A stretch of DNA of 64,000 nucleotides, taken from NCBI GenBank assembly GCA_000151295.1, contig GG745346.1, positions 897,448 through 961,447 of the forward strand, given 5' to 3'. Shown piece after piece: positions 1 to 11,800 of the stretch. The position numbers and the translations under genes were made by a program. The DNA is from Allomyces macrogynus ATCC 38327. Lineage: Eukaryota > Blastocladiomycota > Blastocladiomycetes > Blastocladiales > Blastocladiaceae. Each line of letters begins with the position of its first letter. Within the stretch, counting starts at the first letter, position 1. The notes beneath the pieces are model-generated. The model was not told the DNA's origin and did not search any database. It saw only the letters and a list, made by a program, of their open reading frames with translations.

Positions 1-121
1 GGATTTCCGCCAAGTTTATTGGGGCGCAAAGGGCCGACCTATGCTGGCGACGGACGGCCAAGCCGCGCGCTGAAAGCGGCGAGACTGGATTCGGGCGTCG
101 CGACGATGAAAGACGAGGAAA

Positions 122-1385
122 ATGGGCGGTGGAGGCCCCCGTCGCCGCCCGCCCGATGATGCCTGCAGCGCCGGCGGGCGCCGTCAAGCCCGTTGGCGCG
201 CGTCTCGGGCGACGCAGCAGCAGCCGAAAGCCGCGGCCGCTGCTCCTGCAGCTGCGGCGCCTCGTGCCGCTGCCGCTTCCGCCCCCGTCGTTCCCGAACC
301 GCGTCTACGCCTTCCCCCTGCGGTCCACGAACCTCCCGCGACCCCACGTTCGGCCGCGGCCGCCTCCGCAACCGCCGCGGCCGCCGCCGACGCGTCGCTC
401 CCGGTCCTACAGGAAATCCTGCACCAGATGCGCATGCTCACGAACGCCGTCGGCGCGTCGGCGTCGTCGGCGTCGGCGTTCGCCACGACAATGGGGCCGC
501 CACCTGCGCCGGCGCGGTTCCAGCATCAGGGCGCCGCGGCGTATATGCCGACGCCCGCGATCACGCCCATGCCACAAGCGGCATACGTGTCGCGCGCAGA
601 GGGACTGCGGACAACCGCATTTGGGAGTGCGATGGGGCAGACTCCGGCGGCACCGGCGGAGTACCAATGGACGCCTCGGGTCGAGTGGGAGACGCCGCGC
701 GCGGGGTACCAGGCCGGCGGGATGCTTGATCCGATGCGCGCTGCGGGTGCCGCGGAGCCGGCAGCCGGGATGTGTGGGGCAGCAGAAACGTACGTGCGCG
801 GTTTCAGAGGTTGCTATTTGATCGCGCCTGGTCGCGCACGAACCCACTGACTTCCAACCTCAGATTCGGTGCCTGGGCCCAACGCCCTGCTCCCGCGGGC
901 CCGTGGTTCTTCGGCACGTCGGCCGCCACCACCGCTGCGGCCGCCCCCCATCCTCCTGCCACCGACCCCGCCACCGTGCATGGCATCCCGCCGTACCCGA
1001 CGCAGCAGATTATCGCCATCTTCACCGAAGCGGTCCAGGACATTGGCAGGCGTGCCGACGCGGCCGTAGCCGCCGCGCAGGCCGAGTTGGACCGGTCGGT
1101 CGCGCACGCGCGTGCGCTCTGTGAACAGTGGGCCGACGAGTGGGTCAAGGACGTGAATGCCGGGGTGGATGACGCTGAGCAGACGCTGCGGCAGACGTTG
1201 GCGGAGATTCATGCCGTGAAACCGGGGGTACGTTGGCCGAGGTGATGGTGGTGGAGGGGTTGGGGTAAATGCTGACTGAGATGGGCGCGGCTTGTGTGTA
1301 GGCTGGAGGCGTGCGGCCCGCGCCGGCGCCGGGTGCGGAGACGGCCGCGGAGGCGACGCGGGCGCGCGGTGGGATGGTGCGCTGA
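122..1385 (+). CDS. Unknown Ala/Pro-rich protein, 3 exons
   Basis: Not recognised. I read three exons, 122-789, 864-1227 and 1302-1385. The two introns are both 74 bp, both start GTACGT, and keep the frame open for about 371 residues. The N-terminal two thirds is low complexity (Ala, Pro, Arg) with one short hydrophobic/helical patch (ILHQMRMLTNAV). The middle exon ends in a long amphipathic helix of about 70 residues beginning QQIIAIFTEAVQDIGRRAD, which could be a coiled coil. The ATG at 122 is the first in this frame after in-frame stops near 71 and 110. An upstream exon outside the window cannot be excluded, so the N-terminus is uncertain. The strongest support is the conserved frame across both introns. 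Confidence 0.5.
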
Positions 1386-1570
1386 GTCGCGCCGAGCGCG
1401 CCTTGAATATTTTGTTCAGGTCGAGGGATGATGGCGGGCCTGATCCGAGCGCGGCAGATCCGCGAGGCCAGATCGTTTTGAGCATTTTCGAACAGCGAAC
1501 CCCATGAAGGGGGACTCTCAAACAAGCTTCTCAATTCATTTTTTTACCAATACAAGTCGTCTGGATTCTT

Positions 1571-3841
1571 CTATACTGTTGCTGCCACTGCTGGCGCTTC
1601 TGCTGCTGCGACCACCTCGGCCGACGCGACTCGTCGCTGCTGCCACGCGCGCCACATCTGCACGGCCGGAATCACGACCCACAGCCGCCACCAGACGGTC
1701 GTCCACTCGCGGAGCCACGCGACAAGCGACCCACCAGCACTGCCGCGGTCCGCGTCTAGCACTGCCGCTGCCGCACTCGACCCGACAACCGGAATATCCG
1801 CCAACCACCCCACGATCCTGGCCACCCACGACCCAGTCAACGGCGCGTGCCTCCCCACCACTGCATACCACGCCTGCTGCCTGAACTTGGGCAAATTCCG
1901 GCCCCCAAGCGCGCGGTGCACGCCCGAGACCAAATTCATCGTCCTCATCACGAGCAACATATCCCGCGGCACGCCCTCGAGGAAATCCACCGCGTCCTCG
2001 AGCGAGAACCCCTTGAACGCCGCCTTCAAATGCGCGCGGTCGGCCGGGGTCAAGTCGTCGCCGAGTTGCGTGCCCGTGGGCGACCCGCGCGCGTGGCCCG
2101 CAAACATGAGCGGGAAAAACCGCCAGTATTTGGCGCCGCCCGCACCGAGCCGCGATCCCGCGGATTCGAGGAGCGTGTCGTTGGAAGTGAGGATCCCGAC
2201 CCACAGGTCGCAGTAGGTGTGCCGGAAAGAGGGGGACAGCGTGCGGTACAGGCCGTGGTCGAGCAGGACGAGTTGCGGGATGGTCGGGTCGGCCAGGCTC
2301 GGGCGGACGAGCATGTTGCCCGGGTGCTGTAGAACGTACAATGATAGGGTGAGTGCGACACACTCGGCGGTGGAGAAGAGAAGGCGACGGTACCGGATCG
2401 CAATGAATCTCGCCATGCACGAAAATCATATCGGCAAACACGTCGATCAGCGACTGCTGCAGGTACTCGACGTCGATATTCTGCCGGTGCAGTTCGGCCA
2501 CGTTCGTGATGCGCGTGCCGTGAATAAACTCCATGGTCAAGACGTGCGCCGTCGTCAGCGGCCAGTAGATGTCCGGAATATGGAAATCCACGGCGCGGTT
2601 CGCGAACCGCTGCTGCGCGCGCTCGGCGTTGCGCGCCTCGTGCCGGAAATCGAATTCTTGCGTCAGGTTTTCTTCGAATTCCTTGACGACCCAGGCCTAG
2701 TTATCCGACGCAGCGCGTCAGTGAGCGATTTGCGGCGTGGGCTGAGAGAGGTGGAGGGGTACGGACAAGTTGGAATTCCGGGAACGCCGTCGAGACGAGC
2801 CGCGTCAAGGCCGACATGCACCAAATATCGATGCGGAAATTGCGCTGCACTTCCTTGTATTGCACTTTCACGGCGACTTCGTGGCCGTCTTTGGTCACGG
2901 CGCGGTGCACTTGCGCGAGCGACGCGGCGGCCATCGGCGTCTCGTCAAACTCAAGGAAAAACTCTGAACGTGGGCATACACAGCGTAAGCAGCAGTCGTA
3001 GTCGAGCCACCGAAAGTCAGGAGCAAGACGAACCGGACGGGAAGGCGCCGAACTCGCGCTGGAACACCTCGATCACTTCCTCATACGGGTGGAACGGCGC
3101 CTGCGAAGAATCGAGCAAGTCAGATCGCGCTCGATCAGGCCAGTCTGGTGGAGAGGCAGCGCACCTTATCCTGCAAGACCGACAGCGTGTCTGTGTACTC
3201 TTTGGGCACCATGCGCACGAGCGACCCGACGTGTTGTGCGGCCTTGTTGTAAATACCGCCGTGGTTCCGGCACAGCCAGAGCAACAGATTCGCACTACCG
3301 CGACCCTCGTCGTCAGCGTCATTGTCCACCCATCTTCAAACTCAACCCACACATACCTCCGCTGATGCACCTGCGCGCGCAACCGCGCATACTCGTCACT
3401 CGCGACCCCCAAGTGCCCATGCTGGAAATACAGCCACTTGTAATCGGCCATGATCGCCGCCGTCGTGCCAAACGTCATGACGGAACGCACAACGGCGCGC
3501 GCCGCAATCCGCAACCGCTCCATCACCGGCTCGTGACGGAACATGGCGTCGTCGGCCGCATCGAGCGTGCGAAGCGCGACGTAGGTGCCGAGCGCCGTTC
3601 CGCCGAGCGTGCCGGCCAAGAGCGTCGTCCAGATCGGGTGCCGTCGAGGCCAGGATTTGAGTGCGGTGCGGGTGCCGGTTGCCGGCGGCGGGTGCGGGCG
3701 CGCGTGCGTGCGGAGCGCGCGCCATGGTGGAGTGATGCCTCGGAGATGGTGCGGTCGGGGTGCGATGCATGTCGCGGACACGGGCGGGTGCGCGGCGAGC
3801 GTGCGCAGGCCGCGGGACTGGACAATGGCCGACCGCCACAT
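1571..3841 (-). CDS. Mitochondrial ABC1/ADCK (UbiB-like) atypical kinase, ADCK1/Mcp2-like
   Basis: ABC1/UbiB-family protein of about 645 residues in six exons: 3357-3841, 3165-3294, 3034-3100, 2767-2963, 2394-2696 and 1571-2326. The five introns are 62-70 bp and all keep frame. The start at 3841 ([18 protein letters not shown]) looks like a mitochondrial presequence and is followed by a hydrophobic segment ([19 protein letters not shown]). Family motifs run in order: a KxGQ-like motif reading [10 protein letters not shown], the Ala-rich loop [11 protein letters not shown], the VAVK lysine, IHCDPHPGNM (catalytic Asp region) and LLDHGLYR in place of DFG. The sequence around [19 protein letters not shown] fits the ADCK1/Mcp2 subgroup better than the COQ8 subgroup. 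Such proteins act in mitochondrial lipid and ubiquinone homeostasis. The KxGQ glycine is replaced by Ala. It is convergent with nothing nearby; its 5' side faces the 3' end of THI20. Confidence 0.9.
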
Positions 3842-4282
3842 CTTGTGCGACGGCGGCGACCGTAACAATGGTGGGGTGTGATCGCGCGTTCAAGTCGCCG
3901 CGTGCGGTGTAAGTCGTGCTGCAGCAGCTGCCTGTTGCCGCGCCGAGTCGTTGCGGTCCGGTTGGCCGAGCAGAATGGTCATGGTCGGTGGGCTGCCTGG
4001 GCTGCCGTGTTGCTCATGGCCGACCAGTTTGCGGCAGTGGAGATCAGCACCGCCATGACTAAGCCAAATGTTACGTAAGGTCACTCAAAACCATGGCAAC
4101 AGGCCACGTGTTGCCGCTGCGAGGCATGCGAGACGCGTCGCGTCGCGCTTCTGTCCTCCGTTCGCTCACGCTTCCCCACGCTGTTCCTGGCAATGCCGGC
4201 AGCAAGCTGCCAAGCACGGCCCGAGCAAAACTACCTATACCAACCGCATACCGCAGCGACCTTCGCACCCTCCACTGCGACG
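3842..4282. other. Intergenic, ABC1-like 5' side / THI20 3' side
   Basis: Holds the upstream region of the ABC1-like gene and the 3' flank of THI20. I see no further gene and no clear TATA element here. Confidence 0.5.
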
Positions 4283-6368
4283 CTACCACTCGACATTCCA
4301 CCCCATCTCCCAGAACCCGCACTCGAGCAGCGTCGCCTTGCGGAACGTCTCGACCAGCGCCTCGATCCGCTTCGGCGCGTGCCAGACGCCATACTCGACC
4401 GCCAGCCGCTCGAGCAACACTTCGCCATCGCGCACCGCCTGCTGGTAGTCGTTATCGGCATAGTTGCAGATCCACTTCCAGTACCGATTCTTCTCATGAT
4501 CCTTGACGGTCGCCTCGCTCGTGCAGAGGTCCATGCCAATATCGCCGTACCCGAGCAGGCACGGTGCGAGCGCCGCGCGCAGGTCGAGCAAGTCGCCGGC
4601 CATGCCGCGGTCGAGCGTGAAGCGGGTATACGCAAGGTTCGCGCGCGCTTCTTTGGTCGCGGAGAGCTCGGCCTTGGAAATGCCCCATTCGGCGCAGTAG
4701 TCGACGTGCAGTTGCGACTGGATGGAGGGAGACGCAAGGCGTTAGACTCGTAGCACGACTCGACTCGGGAAATGAGCAGGAGGTACCTCGCGCGCAATGT
4801 GGCACACAATCTCTGCCGAAAACACCGTGTCGGCCATCGACTGCGCCTTGTAGGCGGCGAGCGCATTGCACCGCGCAAAATGCGTCAGGAAAATGTAGTC
4901 TTGCGTCAGGTAGTGCCGGAACGAGGCTTCGGGCAGCGTGCTGTCGGCCATGCCCAAAACAAACTTATGCTTCGTGTAGGCGTGCTAGAGAGTCCCGATC
5001 AGGTCAGCATGATTCCGAAAAACAACGAAGCAGAACGAGAGACAACGAAACTAACCCATTCGGCCGAGCACGCGTTCTTGAGCAGCTGCACAAACGACCG
5101 CTGCGTCGGAATCAGCCGCGACTCGACACGCCAGCCATAGTCGCTCAGTACCACGACGCGGTCCTCGACCGCTCCCTCGGCCTTCTCCTCCTCTTCGGCA
5201 ACCGCGGCCACCTTCCCGTTCGCCACCGACTCGTCGACGTACCCCTCGGGCCCGGGCAAATAATCCTCGAGCAGTGCCGTCGCCGCCGTCGCCGACCGCA
5301 AATGGAACGCGTGATTCAGCGGCCCGTGCCCTTGGCCAAGCGGCAACGCATGCACGATCGCCTGGTGCGTGTAGGCGACGCCGCGGCGCACCGCGTCGGG
5401 CACGGTCGCGCCCGACGCCAGGAGCGCCGTGATGGCCGCCGACAGCGTGCACCCGGTCCCGTGCGTGTTGAGCGTCTTGACGCGCGACGACTTGAAGAGC
5501 GTGTACTCGCGCGTGACACCGTCGTAGAGAACGTCGATCACGATCCCGTCCTGCGCAGTCGCCTCGGCGTCCTCGTCGTGAAGGGGGTCGAGCGTGACTG
5601 GGTCGAGTGCCAGGTGGCCGCCCTTGATCAGGACGTACCGCGGACCCAGCGTGTGCAGCGCCGCTGCCGCGGATTTCATATCGGCGATCGACCGGATGCG
5701 CTCGGGGAGGCCCGGCGAGCGGTCCGGGACGTGCTGCAAAAGGACGTCGGCCTCGGGCGCGTTGGGCGTGATCAGCGTCGCGAGCGGCAGGAGCGATGCG
5801 ACGAGCGCCGAGACGGCGTCAGGGGCCAACAAGTGCGCACCGGACGTGGCGACCATGACGGGGTCGACGACCAGGTACGGGATTTGCGCGTCACGAACGA
5901 GGTCGGCGACGGTCTCGATGAGCGAGGCCGAGAAGAGCATGCCTGGGGGGCAACAACAGGAGTTAGGGTCAAATGGGCGAAAGTAGCGATGTGGGCTCAT
6001 GACTGCAATGACAGCGCACCAGTCTTCATGGCATCGACGCCCAGGTCCGAGATGACGGCGGTAAACTGCGCGCGCACAAAGTCTTCGGGCACGGCGTGGA
6101 TGTCCGTGACGCCGAGCGTGTTCTGCGCGGTCAGCGCCGTCAAGACTGGGGGATCAGGAGCGGAGTAGGCTCATCGCGTCAGCCGAACATAATCCAAGGT
6201 GATGATCGCGCGCTCGCAAGAACGGCATCGACGCGCACCCGACATGCCGTAAGTGGCGAGCGCCGTGAACGTCTTGAGGTCGGCCTGGATCCCGGCGCCG
6301 CCGCCGCAGTCGGACCCGGCGACGGTCAGGGCGCGCGGCACTTTGGTGGGGTTGATGGCGGTGGTCAT
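4283..6368 (-). CDS. THI20: Hydroxymethylpyrimidine phosphate kinase / TenA thiaminase II fusion
   Basis: Bifunctional thiamine-biosynthesis and salvage enzyme of 591 residues; yeast Thi20 is of similar size. Exons are 6239-6368, 6020-6145, 5056-5942, 4787-4984 and 4283-4717; introns are 93, 77, 71 and 69 bp. The first half is a ThiD (HMP/HMP-P kinase) domain. It starts [20 protein letters not shown], carries DAMKTGMLFSA across an exon junction and DPVMVATSG, and ends with the anion-hole/catalytic motif [10 protein letters not shown]. The second half, from about residue 370, is a TenA/thiaminase II domain with [22 protein letters not shown], the DYCAEWG cysteine and the terminal CGFWEMGW glutamate. 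An acidic Glu/Ala linker ([12 protein letters not shown]) joins them. The start at 6368 (MTTAINPTK) is the ATG just before conserved sequence. I looked for a fungal TPP riboswitch upstream and saw none. Confidence 0.95.
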
Positions 6369-7037
6369 TGTGGAGGAGCACGCGCGAGTAGCTGGGAGAG
6401 AACGGGCAGACGCGTGGTTGGTTGGTCGGTCTCTATACTGGTCGGGCTCGCCACAACGCAGTCGGCAGTCGGTGATCAGGCCTTGAAATTTTGTTGGTGG
6501 TTCTTCAGACAAAATGGCCCACGACGGTCGCGGCGGTGGCGCAAGTGGTAGAGCAAGAAGGGCGCACGCGAGCGGGCGAGTTCACCAAGTTTGCTTGGGG
6601 TTGGCCGGGAATCCCTGTGACAAGTCGAGAGGATCGACAGGATGTAAGTGGAGATGCTTGCTGCAGCGTCGCGCAGCCCGCCGCCGCGCGCTGTGTTGGG
6701 GAGCAGCTCTCGACCGGGACGGGCGACTGTGTCTCCCAATTCCAGAGGAGTGGTGTGCACGTGGCGTCAGCTGCCCGCGACCTCTTTTGGCCCACCGCAC
6801 AAACGAAACGAGAGCGATCACCGCCAACGCGCTGAACTACCACCTCCACGACAGCATCTCGCTGGCTCGTGCAATCTGCGACGATATCCGGCCTCGTCCA
6901 CGGCGATCCTGCAACTTCAACTTGCCGCACCCTGCGCTCGCCGCCCGCGCCGCGCACTTTGCGCTCGATCCAGCGCAATTCGACCAACGGTTGTGCCCCG
7001 ACTGCACCAACAACCCAGCCAACATCACCATCTGACC
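6369..7037. other. Divergent promoter region THI20 / TIM50
   Basis: A 669-bp region between two divergently transcribed genes; it should hold both promoters and 5' UTRs. I see no TATA box, no TPP aptamer and no convincing RNA gene in it. Confidence 0.5.
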
Positions 7038-8510
7038 ATGCTGAGCGCTGTGCTCCTGCCGCGTGCTCTCTCTGCTGCGGCCCGTCCCGCTTCTCTGCGC
7101 GCCGCGGCGGCGGCGATCGCGCCGACCCGCCGCTCGTTTGGCGCGACCTCGTTTGCGCGCGCCGACGACGGCAAGAAGCCTCTGCCCAACCTCAACATTG
7201 GCCAAGGCCTCGCGTCGCAGACGCTGCTCGGCCAGGTCGCGGCCGAACAGGCCGAGCGTGCCGCATCCGAGTCCGCATCCGCATCCGCAAGCAATGCCGA
7301 TCCTGCCGCTGGTACCAAGGCCGAGCCTGACGCTGACGGCGCCTCGTCGTCAACCGACCGGAAAAAGGCGCGCAAGGCCAAGTCGAGCGACGACGGCATG
7401 ACCCCCGCGCAAAACCTGGCCTCAAACGTGTTTCTCGTCGCACTGGTCGCCGGTACTGTCTACTACTTTGGCCGGCCCGACGACGACCATCCAGACAAGT
7501 CGTGGTCCCCCTCGGCCATGTGGGACCGCGCCAAGGACCGCGTCTCGGCCATGACCAAGGAGTACACAACGCCCGCGTTCGAGAAGCTGCTACCGGACCC
7601 GCTGCCGCCGGGGTACCAGCGCGAGTACACGCTCGTCATTAACCTCAACGACACGCTGATTCACTCCGAATGGACCTCACAGCACGGTTGGCGTGTCGCC
7701 AAGCGCCCGGGCATCGACTACTTCCTGGGTTACCTGTCGCGGTTCTACGAGATTGTCGTCTTCACGCGGTCGCAAGGGTTCACGGCCTACCCGATCATTG
7801 ACAAGCTCGACACCTACCAGGGGATCACCTACCGCCTGTTCCGCGACGCGACGCACTACCATAACGGCAAGCACGTCAAGGACCTGTCGCGGCTGAACCG
7901 CGATCTGTCGAAGGTCGTGATCATGGACTGGGACGAGGACGCCTACTCGCTGCAGCCCGAGAACGCGATCCATCTCGACAGGTGGGACGGGAAACCGACC
8001 GCGCGGTCGCTCAACGACTACATCCCCTTCCTCGAAATGATTGCGCTCTCGGGTGTGCCCGACGTGCGCCCGATCCTGCAGTCCTACCAGGGCGCCGACG
8101 TGCCAACCAAGTTTGCCGAGCGCCAGGCCGAGTACCGCCGCCGGATTGCCGAGGAACTGAAAAAGGCCGAGGAGGAGGCGCACGCAAATGCGTCGTCGCG
8201 GTCGGGCGGCCTGCTGGGTCTGTTGGGTGGCGGCAAGGGCATGGCGCTGCGCCGGCAGCAGGAGCAGCAAATGGACCTGTTCCGGCACTCGCAGCTCATG
8301 CAAAAGCAGTTTGAGGAGGAGGCGGCCATGATCAAGGCCGAGGCCGACAATGCGCGCGCCGCGCAAGAGGAGCAGCTCAAGGCCATGAAGGAGGCCATGG
8401 CCAAGAAGACGACGCTCTACGCCTACATTCGCGATAACATGATGGGGCCGCCGCCGGCCATGCCGATGCCGCCGGCCGATGGCGGCGCGAGCGCGGCACC
8501 GCAGCCGTAG
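7038..8510 (+). CDS. TIM50: Mitochondrial import inner membrane translocase subunit Tim50
   Basis: Intronless, 490 residues. Tim50 is the presequence receptor of the TIM23 complex, anchored in the inner mitochondrial membrane with its main domain in the intermembrane space. The N-terminus (MLSAVLLPRALSAAARPASL) is Arg/Ala rich like a targeting presequence. One membrane span lies near residues 125-150 (LASNVFLVALVAGTVYYFG). The FCP1/NIF-type domain follows from about residue 200 with VINLNDTLIHSEW, GWRVAKRPGIDYFL and VVIMDWDEDAYSLQPEN. The phosphatase motif DxDxT is degenerate (NLNDT), as is known for fungal Tim50, so no phosphatase activity is expected. The C-terminus is an extra charged helical stretch followed by a Met/Pro/Gly-rich tail. 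I chose the ATG at 7038 because upstream sequence in this frame is not Tim50-like. Confidence 0.95.
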   Translation: MLSAVLLPRALSAAARPASLRAAAAAIAPTRRSFGATSFARADDGKKPLPNLNIGQGLASQTLLGQVAAEQAERAASESASASASNADPAAGTKAEPDADGASSSTDRKKARKAKSSDDGMTPAQNLASNVFLVALVAGTVYYFGRPDDDHPDKSWSPSAMWDRAKDRVSAMTKEYTTPAFEKLLPDPLPPGYQREYTLVINLNDTLIHSEWTSQHGWRVAKRPGIDYFLGYLSRFYEIVVFTRSQGFTAYPIIDKLDTYQGITYRLFRDATHYHNGKHVKDLSRLNRDLSKVVIMDWDEDAYSLQPENAIHLDRWDGKPTARSLNDYIPFLEMIALSGVPDVRPILQSYQGADVPTKFAERQAEYRRRIAEELKKAEEEAHANASSRSGGLLGLLGGGKGMALRRQQEQQMDLFRHSQLMQKQFEEEAAMIKAEADNARAAQEEQLKAMKEAMAKKTTLYAYIRDNMMGPPPAMPMPPADGGASAAPQP

Positions 8511-8861
8511 TGTGGCGGGTGGAGGTGCGTTTTTGTTGTTCTTTCGTCGTGTCTTGTTGAGCGGTTTTCTCACATTGGTTCGGCTCGCGCTCGTCGACCC
8601 GCGTGCCAGTTGCTACATGTTTCTTGCCTTTTTGTCGGATGGGATTTGTTGTCTCTAGTGTTTAGAATCTATTTTGGTTCGCGGTGATTTCGAAGGGTCG
8701 AGCTGCGCTTCCAAGGCCCAAACGGCGGTGCTTCAGGTCGTTCTGAGAGTGAGAGCCGCGTTCTGACCCGCCGATCAAGGACCACAGACACACGCCACCG
8801 CTCGCCACCGCTCGCCACCGCCAGCACCACTCCCAACCCCCCGCAGTCAGCTCCGCCAATC
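8511..8861. other. Intergenic, TIM50 3' / sensor copy A 5'
   Basis: Terminator and promoter space between two genes on the same strand. It contains a short direct repeat of CGCTCGCCAC near 8800-8820. I see nothing else. Confidence 0.4.
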
Positions 8862-11800
8862 ATGTCGGCCACATGGCCGCCCCCACCGCCATCCGCGCGC
8901 CGGTCCATGTTGGCCACGTCAGTCACCTCGATTGCGTCTGGCTTGACCTCGGCCAACGACCGACCTGTTCTGTCCGGCCGGGTCGCCGAAATTTCCGAAG
9001 ACGAGGCCGAGCAGACGCGCAGATGGACGCGGATCGCGCTCGCCGCCGCGGCCGTCGTCGTTCTCGCTGGGATCGGTCGGTACCGCGCATGCCCATCACG
9101 ATTTCGATCACGCACGCTGCCATTTGTTGACCACAAATCAACCCGGCAAACAGGGTGTGCCGTGGGCCTCTTCTTTGTTCTGCGCGCCGTCGAAATGGAC
9201 AAGTACAACAAGAACTGGGCGTCGCTGTGCGAGGAGAACGTGCGGCTGCTCGATGTCGCGTTCAATCTGCGGCTGACGACGTCGGTACGCCTCTTGGCTC
9301 GCGTCACCCACGATGTGCGCATTTGCTGACGACTGGGTGATACTTGACTTGGCCGACTAGTTGCTGAACGTTGCTGCCTACGTGCACGCGGTGCCCAAGG
9401 TGTCGCAAGGCATGCTGCTGTTGCTCCTCTGCCTCTCTCGCCAGCCGCTGATCGGTGCGGCTGACGCTCTGGTCCACTGTAGACAATCTCGTGACATTTA
9501 CGCAGCACTCGTCGTTTGACCGCACGCTCCTCTACAGCATCTCCAACGCGCCCGTCTTCTCGTACGACGACATTCCGAAGTTTGAAGCGCGGTATGGCAC
9601 GAGCCTGTGGCCGCAACCGCTACCGCCAAAGGAGCTCGTACTCGTGCATGGCCGCCCCATCGCGTCGCCCGTTCTCTTCATTTACCCGCCGGCCTTGATC
9701 CGGTCGATCACGGGGTTCAACCAGTTTAGCAACCAGCAGCGGCGCGACGCGCTTCTTGCACTGCTAAGGTCGCCCACGATGCGCCTGTCGATTTCGGACC
9801 CAATTGGCATAATCCCGACCAACGCGCGCGGGTTTATTGTGTGGGTCAAGGCCATGAACAGGACGATGGTCGATCCGGACACGCCGTTCTCCCAGTGGAT
9901 TGCCGCAGCGACCATCGAGGTCTCGACTTTGCTCAAATCGTCGCTCGGGTCCCGGTCGGCCGAGCGCGGCGTCTACGTGGACGTGATCCACCCGACGGGC
10001 GAGCTCGTCTTCACGACGGTGCCCATAAACCTGTCCAAGGACGACCTCGACGCGCACAACTACACGATCCCGGTACTCAACCAGCACTGGCCGGCCGTCT
10101 GCTGGGCGTCGCCGCGGTTCTACAAATCCATGGTCACGGCGTGGCCGATCGTCGTGGGCGTGATCCTGCTCGTGTTTTTCCTGTTTGCCGCCGAATTTGC
10201 GCGGTGCGCCATCTTGCGGTACATCGCCGCCAAGCACCTGTTGCGCAGGTACCAAATCCAGGACCAGTTGCTCTCGACACTGTCGCGGTACTCCAAGGCC
10301 ATCATCGAGGCGCTGCCGGACTGTTTGTTGGTCGTGAACGCGCACGGCCGGATTCTCGGAATCAACGAGGCCGTGCTCGACGTGACGGGGTACTCGGTCG
10401 CTGAACTCGAGGCGATGCCCATCGCCCAGATCGTGTTCCCGAAACTGCTCGATTTGGGACTGCACGCGTCGCCCGTCTCGACCGCCGACGACACACTCGC
10501 GCCGGACGGGACGCCGACGCCGCAAACGCCAGCGGCAGCGCCGCGCGCCGTGGATCCGGCGAGTCGAGCCGGGTTCGTTTCGCCCAGCCGCGCAACCGAC
10601 GGCCGCACGCCGGCGATGCCGCCGCCACCGTCCTCGTCGCGCAGCCAGCGCGTGCAGATCACCGATTCGGCCGGCACGACGACCGCCGTCGCCGACGACG
10701 CCGACGACGCCGACGCCTCTGCAAGTCTCCTGGAAGTCGGTTTCTTCGAAGGCACCGTCCGGCGCAAAGACGGCACCTCCTTCCCGGCGTCCATCTCCGT
10801 CAACGCCGCGGGCGACGCGATGCGCGACGGTGACCCGCGCGCGATTTTCGACCACGCCGTGGAAGTCGGGATGACGCCGCTCAGTCAGTCGCGCAGTGGC
10901 GATACGGTGCGCGTCTTTGACACAGCGATTGCGCAAGTCGTGCTGTTCCACGACATTTCCGACCAAATGCACATGCAGCGCGCGGCCGCCGCCGCCAAGC
11001 GCGACGAGCGCGAGGCGACGCGCAGTAAAGAGTCGCTGTTGCGGTTTCTCGCGCGGTCGCTGTTTCCGCAGACGCTGTCGGTGCATGCGGCGCTGCGCGC
11101 ATTTCAGCGGTACTTGCACGACCTCGGGATCGGGGTCGGGCTGGTTGGTGCGGGCGGAGGGGTGGGTTCGACGACGTGCGCGACGTCGCTCGCGTCGTCG
11201 TCGGCGTCGGTGTTTGAGGAAATCGACGCGGCCGAGGCGACCGCCAGGCACATGGTGCTGCTCATGGAGGACCTCGCGCTGTTTATCGGCACACCGTTCC
11301 CGGCGCGGTACGCCGAACAGACGCCCGGCACGCCGCTGCGCACGATCATGCAGGACGGGCTAGATGCGCGCAAGGACGTGACTGGCGCCAAGCGCATGGC
11401 GATCACCAAGAGCGTCGACCCGGCGAATACCGTGATTGGTGGGGAACTGACGCAGTTGCGGCTCCTCGTCGCGAAGATGCTGTTTCTCGGCTCGTCCATT
11501 CGCGCTGCCGGACTCGACTTTGGGTCGTGGCAGTACACGATCACCAAACGCGGCGGGGGGACCGGCGCGCCTGCGGGGCCCGCGTCACCGGCGCCGTCAT
11601 CGACCGCGTCCACCGGGTCGTCGTCGGCGTCAGCGTCGTTCTACTCGATCGTTTCTGGGGCGAGTCCTGACGGCCGGTGCCGGCAGCGTCGAGCACCTGC
11701 AGTCGCGGCTATGTCCCCGCCGATGCCTATGCCGCCTGGTCCGGAGCGCATGGTTCCGCTCTCGATTCATTTGCGGCAGCGGCTGTCGGCCATGGACAAG

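Noticed and set aside
3842..3868. Nine-codon extension of the ABC1-like protein
   Set aside because: It begins with TTG; the first ATG is at 3841 and starts a good presequence.
6369..6560. TPP riboswitch upstream of THI20
   Set aside because: The sequence GGCCTGATCACC loosely recalls part of the aptamer, but the CTGAGA core and pairing arms are missing.
6530..6605. tRNA-like D-arm (GTGGCGCAAGTGGTAGAGC) near the THI20/TIM50 spacer
   Set aside because: No matching T-loop GGTTCGANTCC, anticodon stem or closing acceptor stem could be found.
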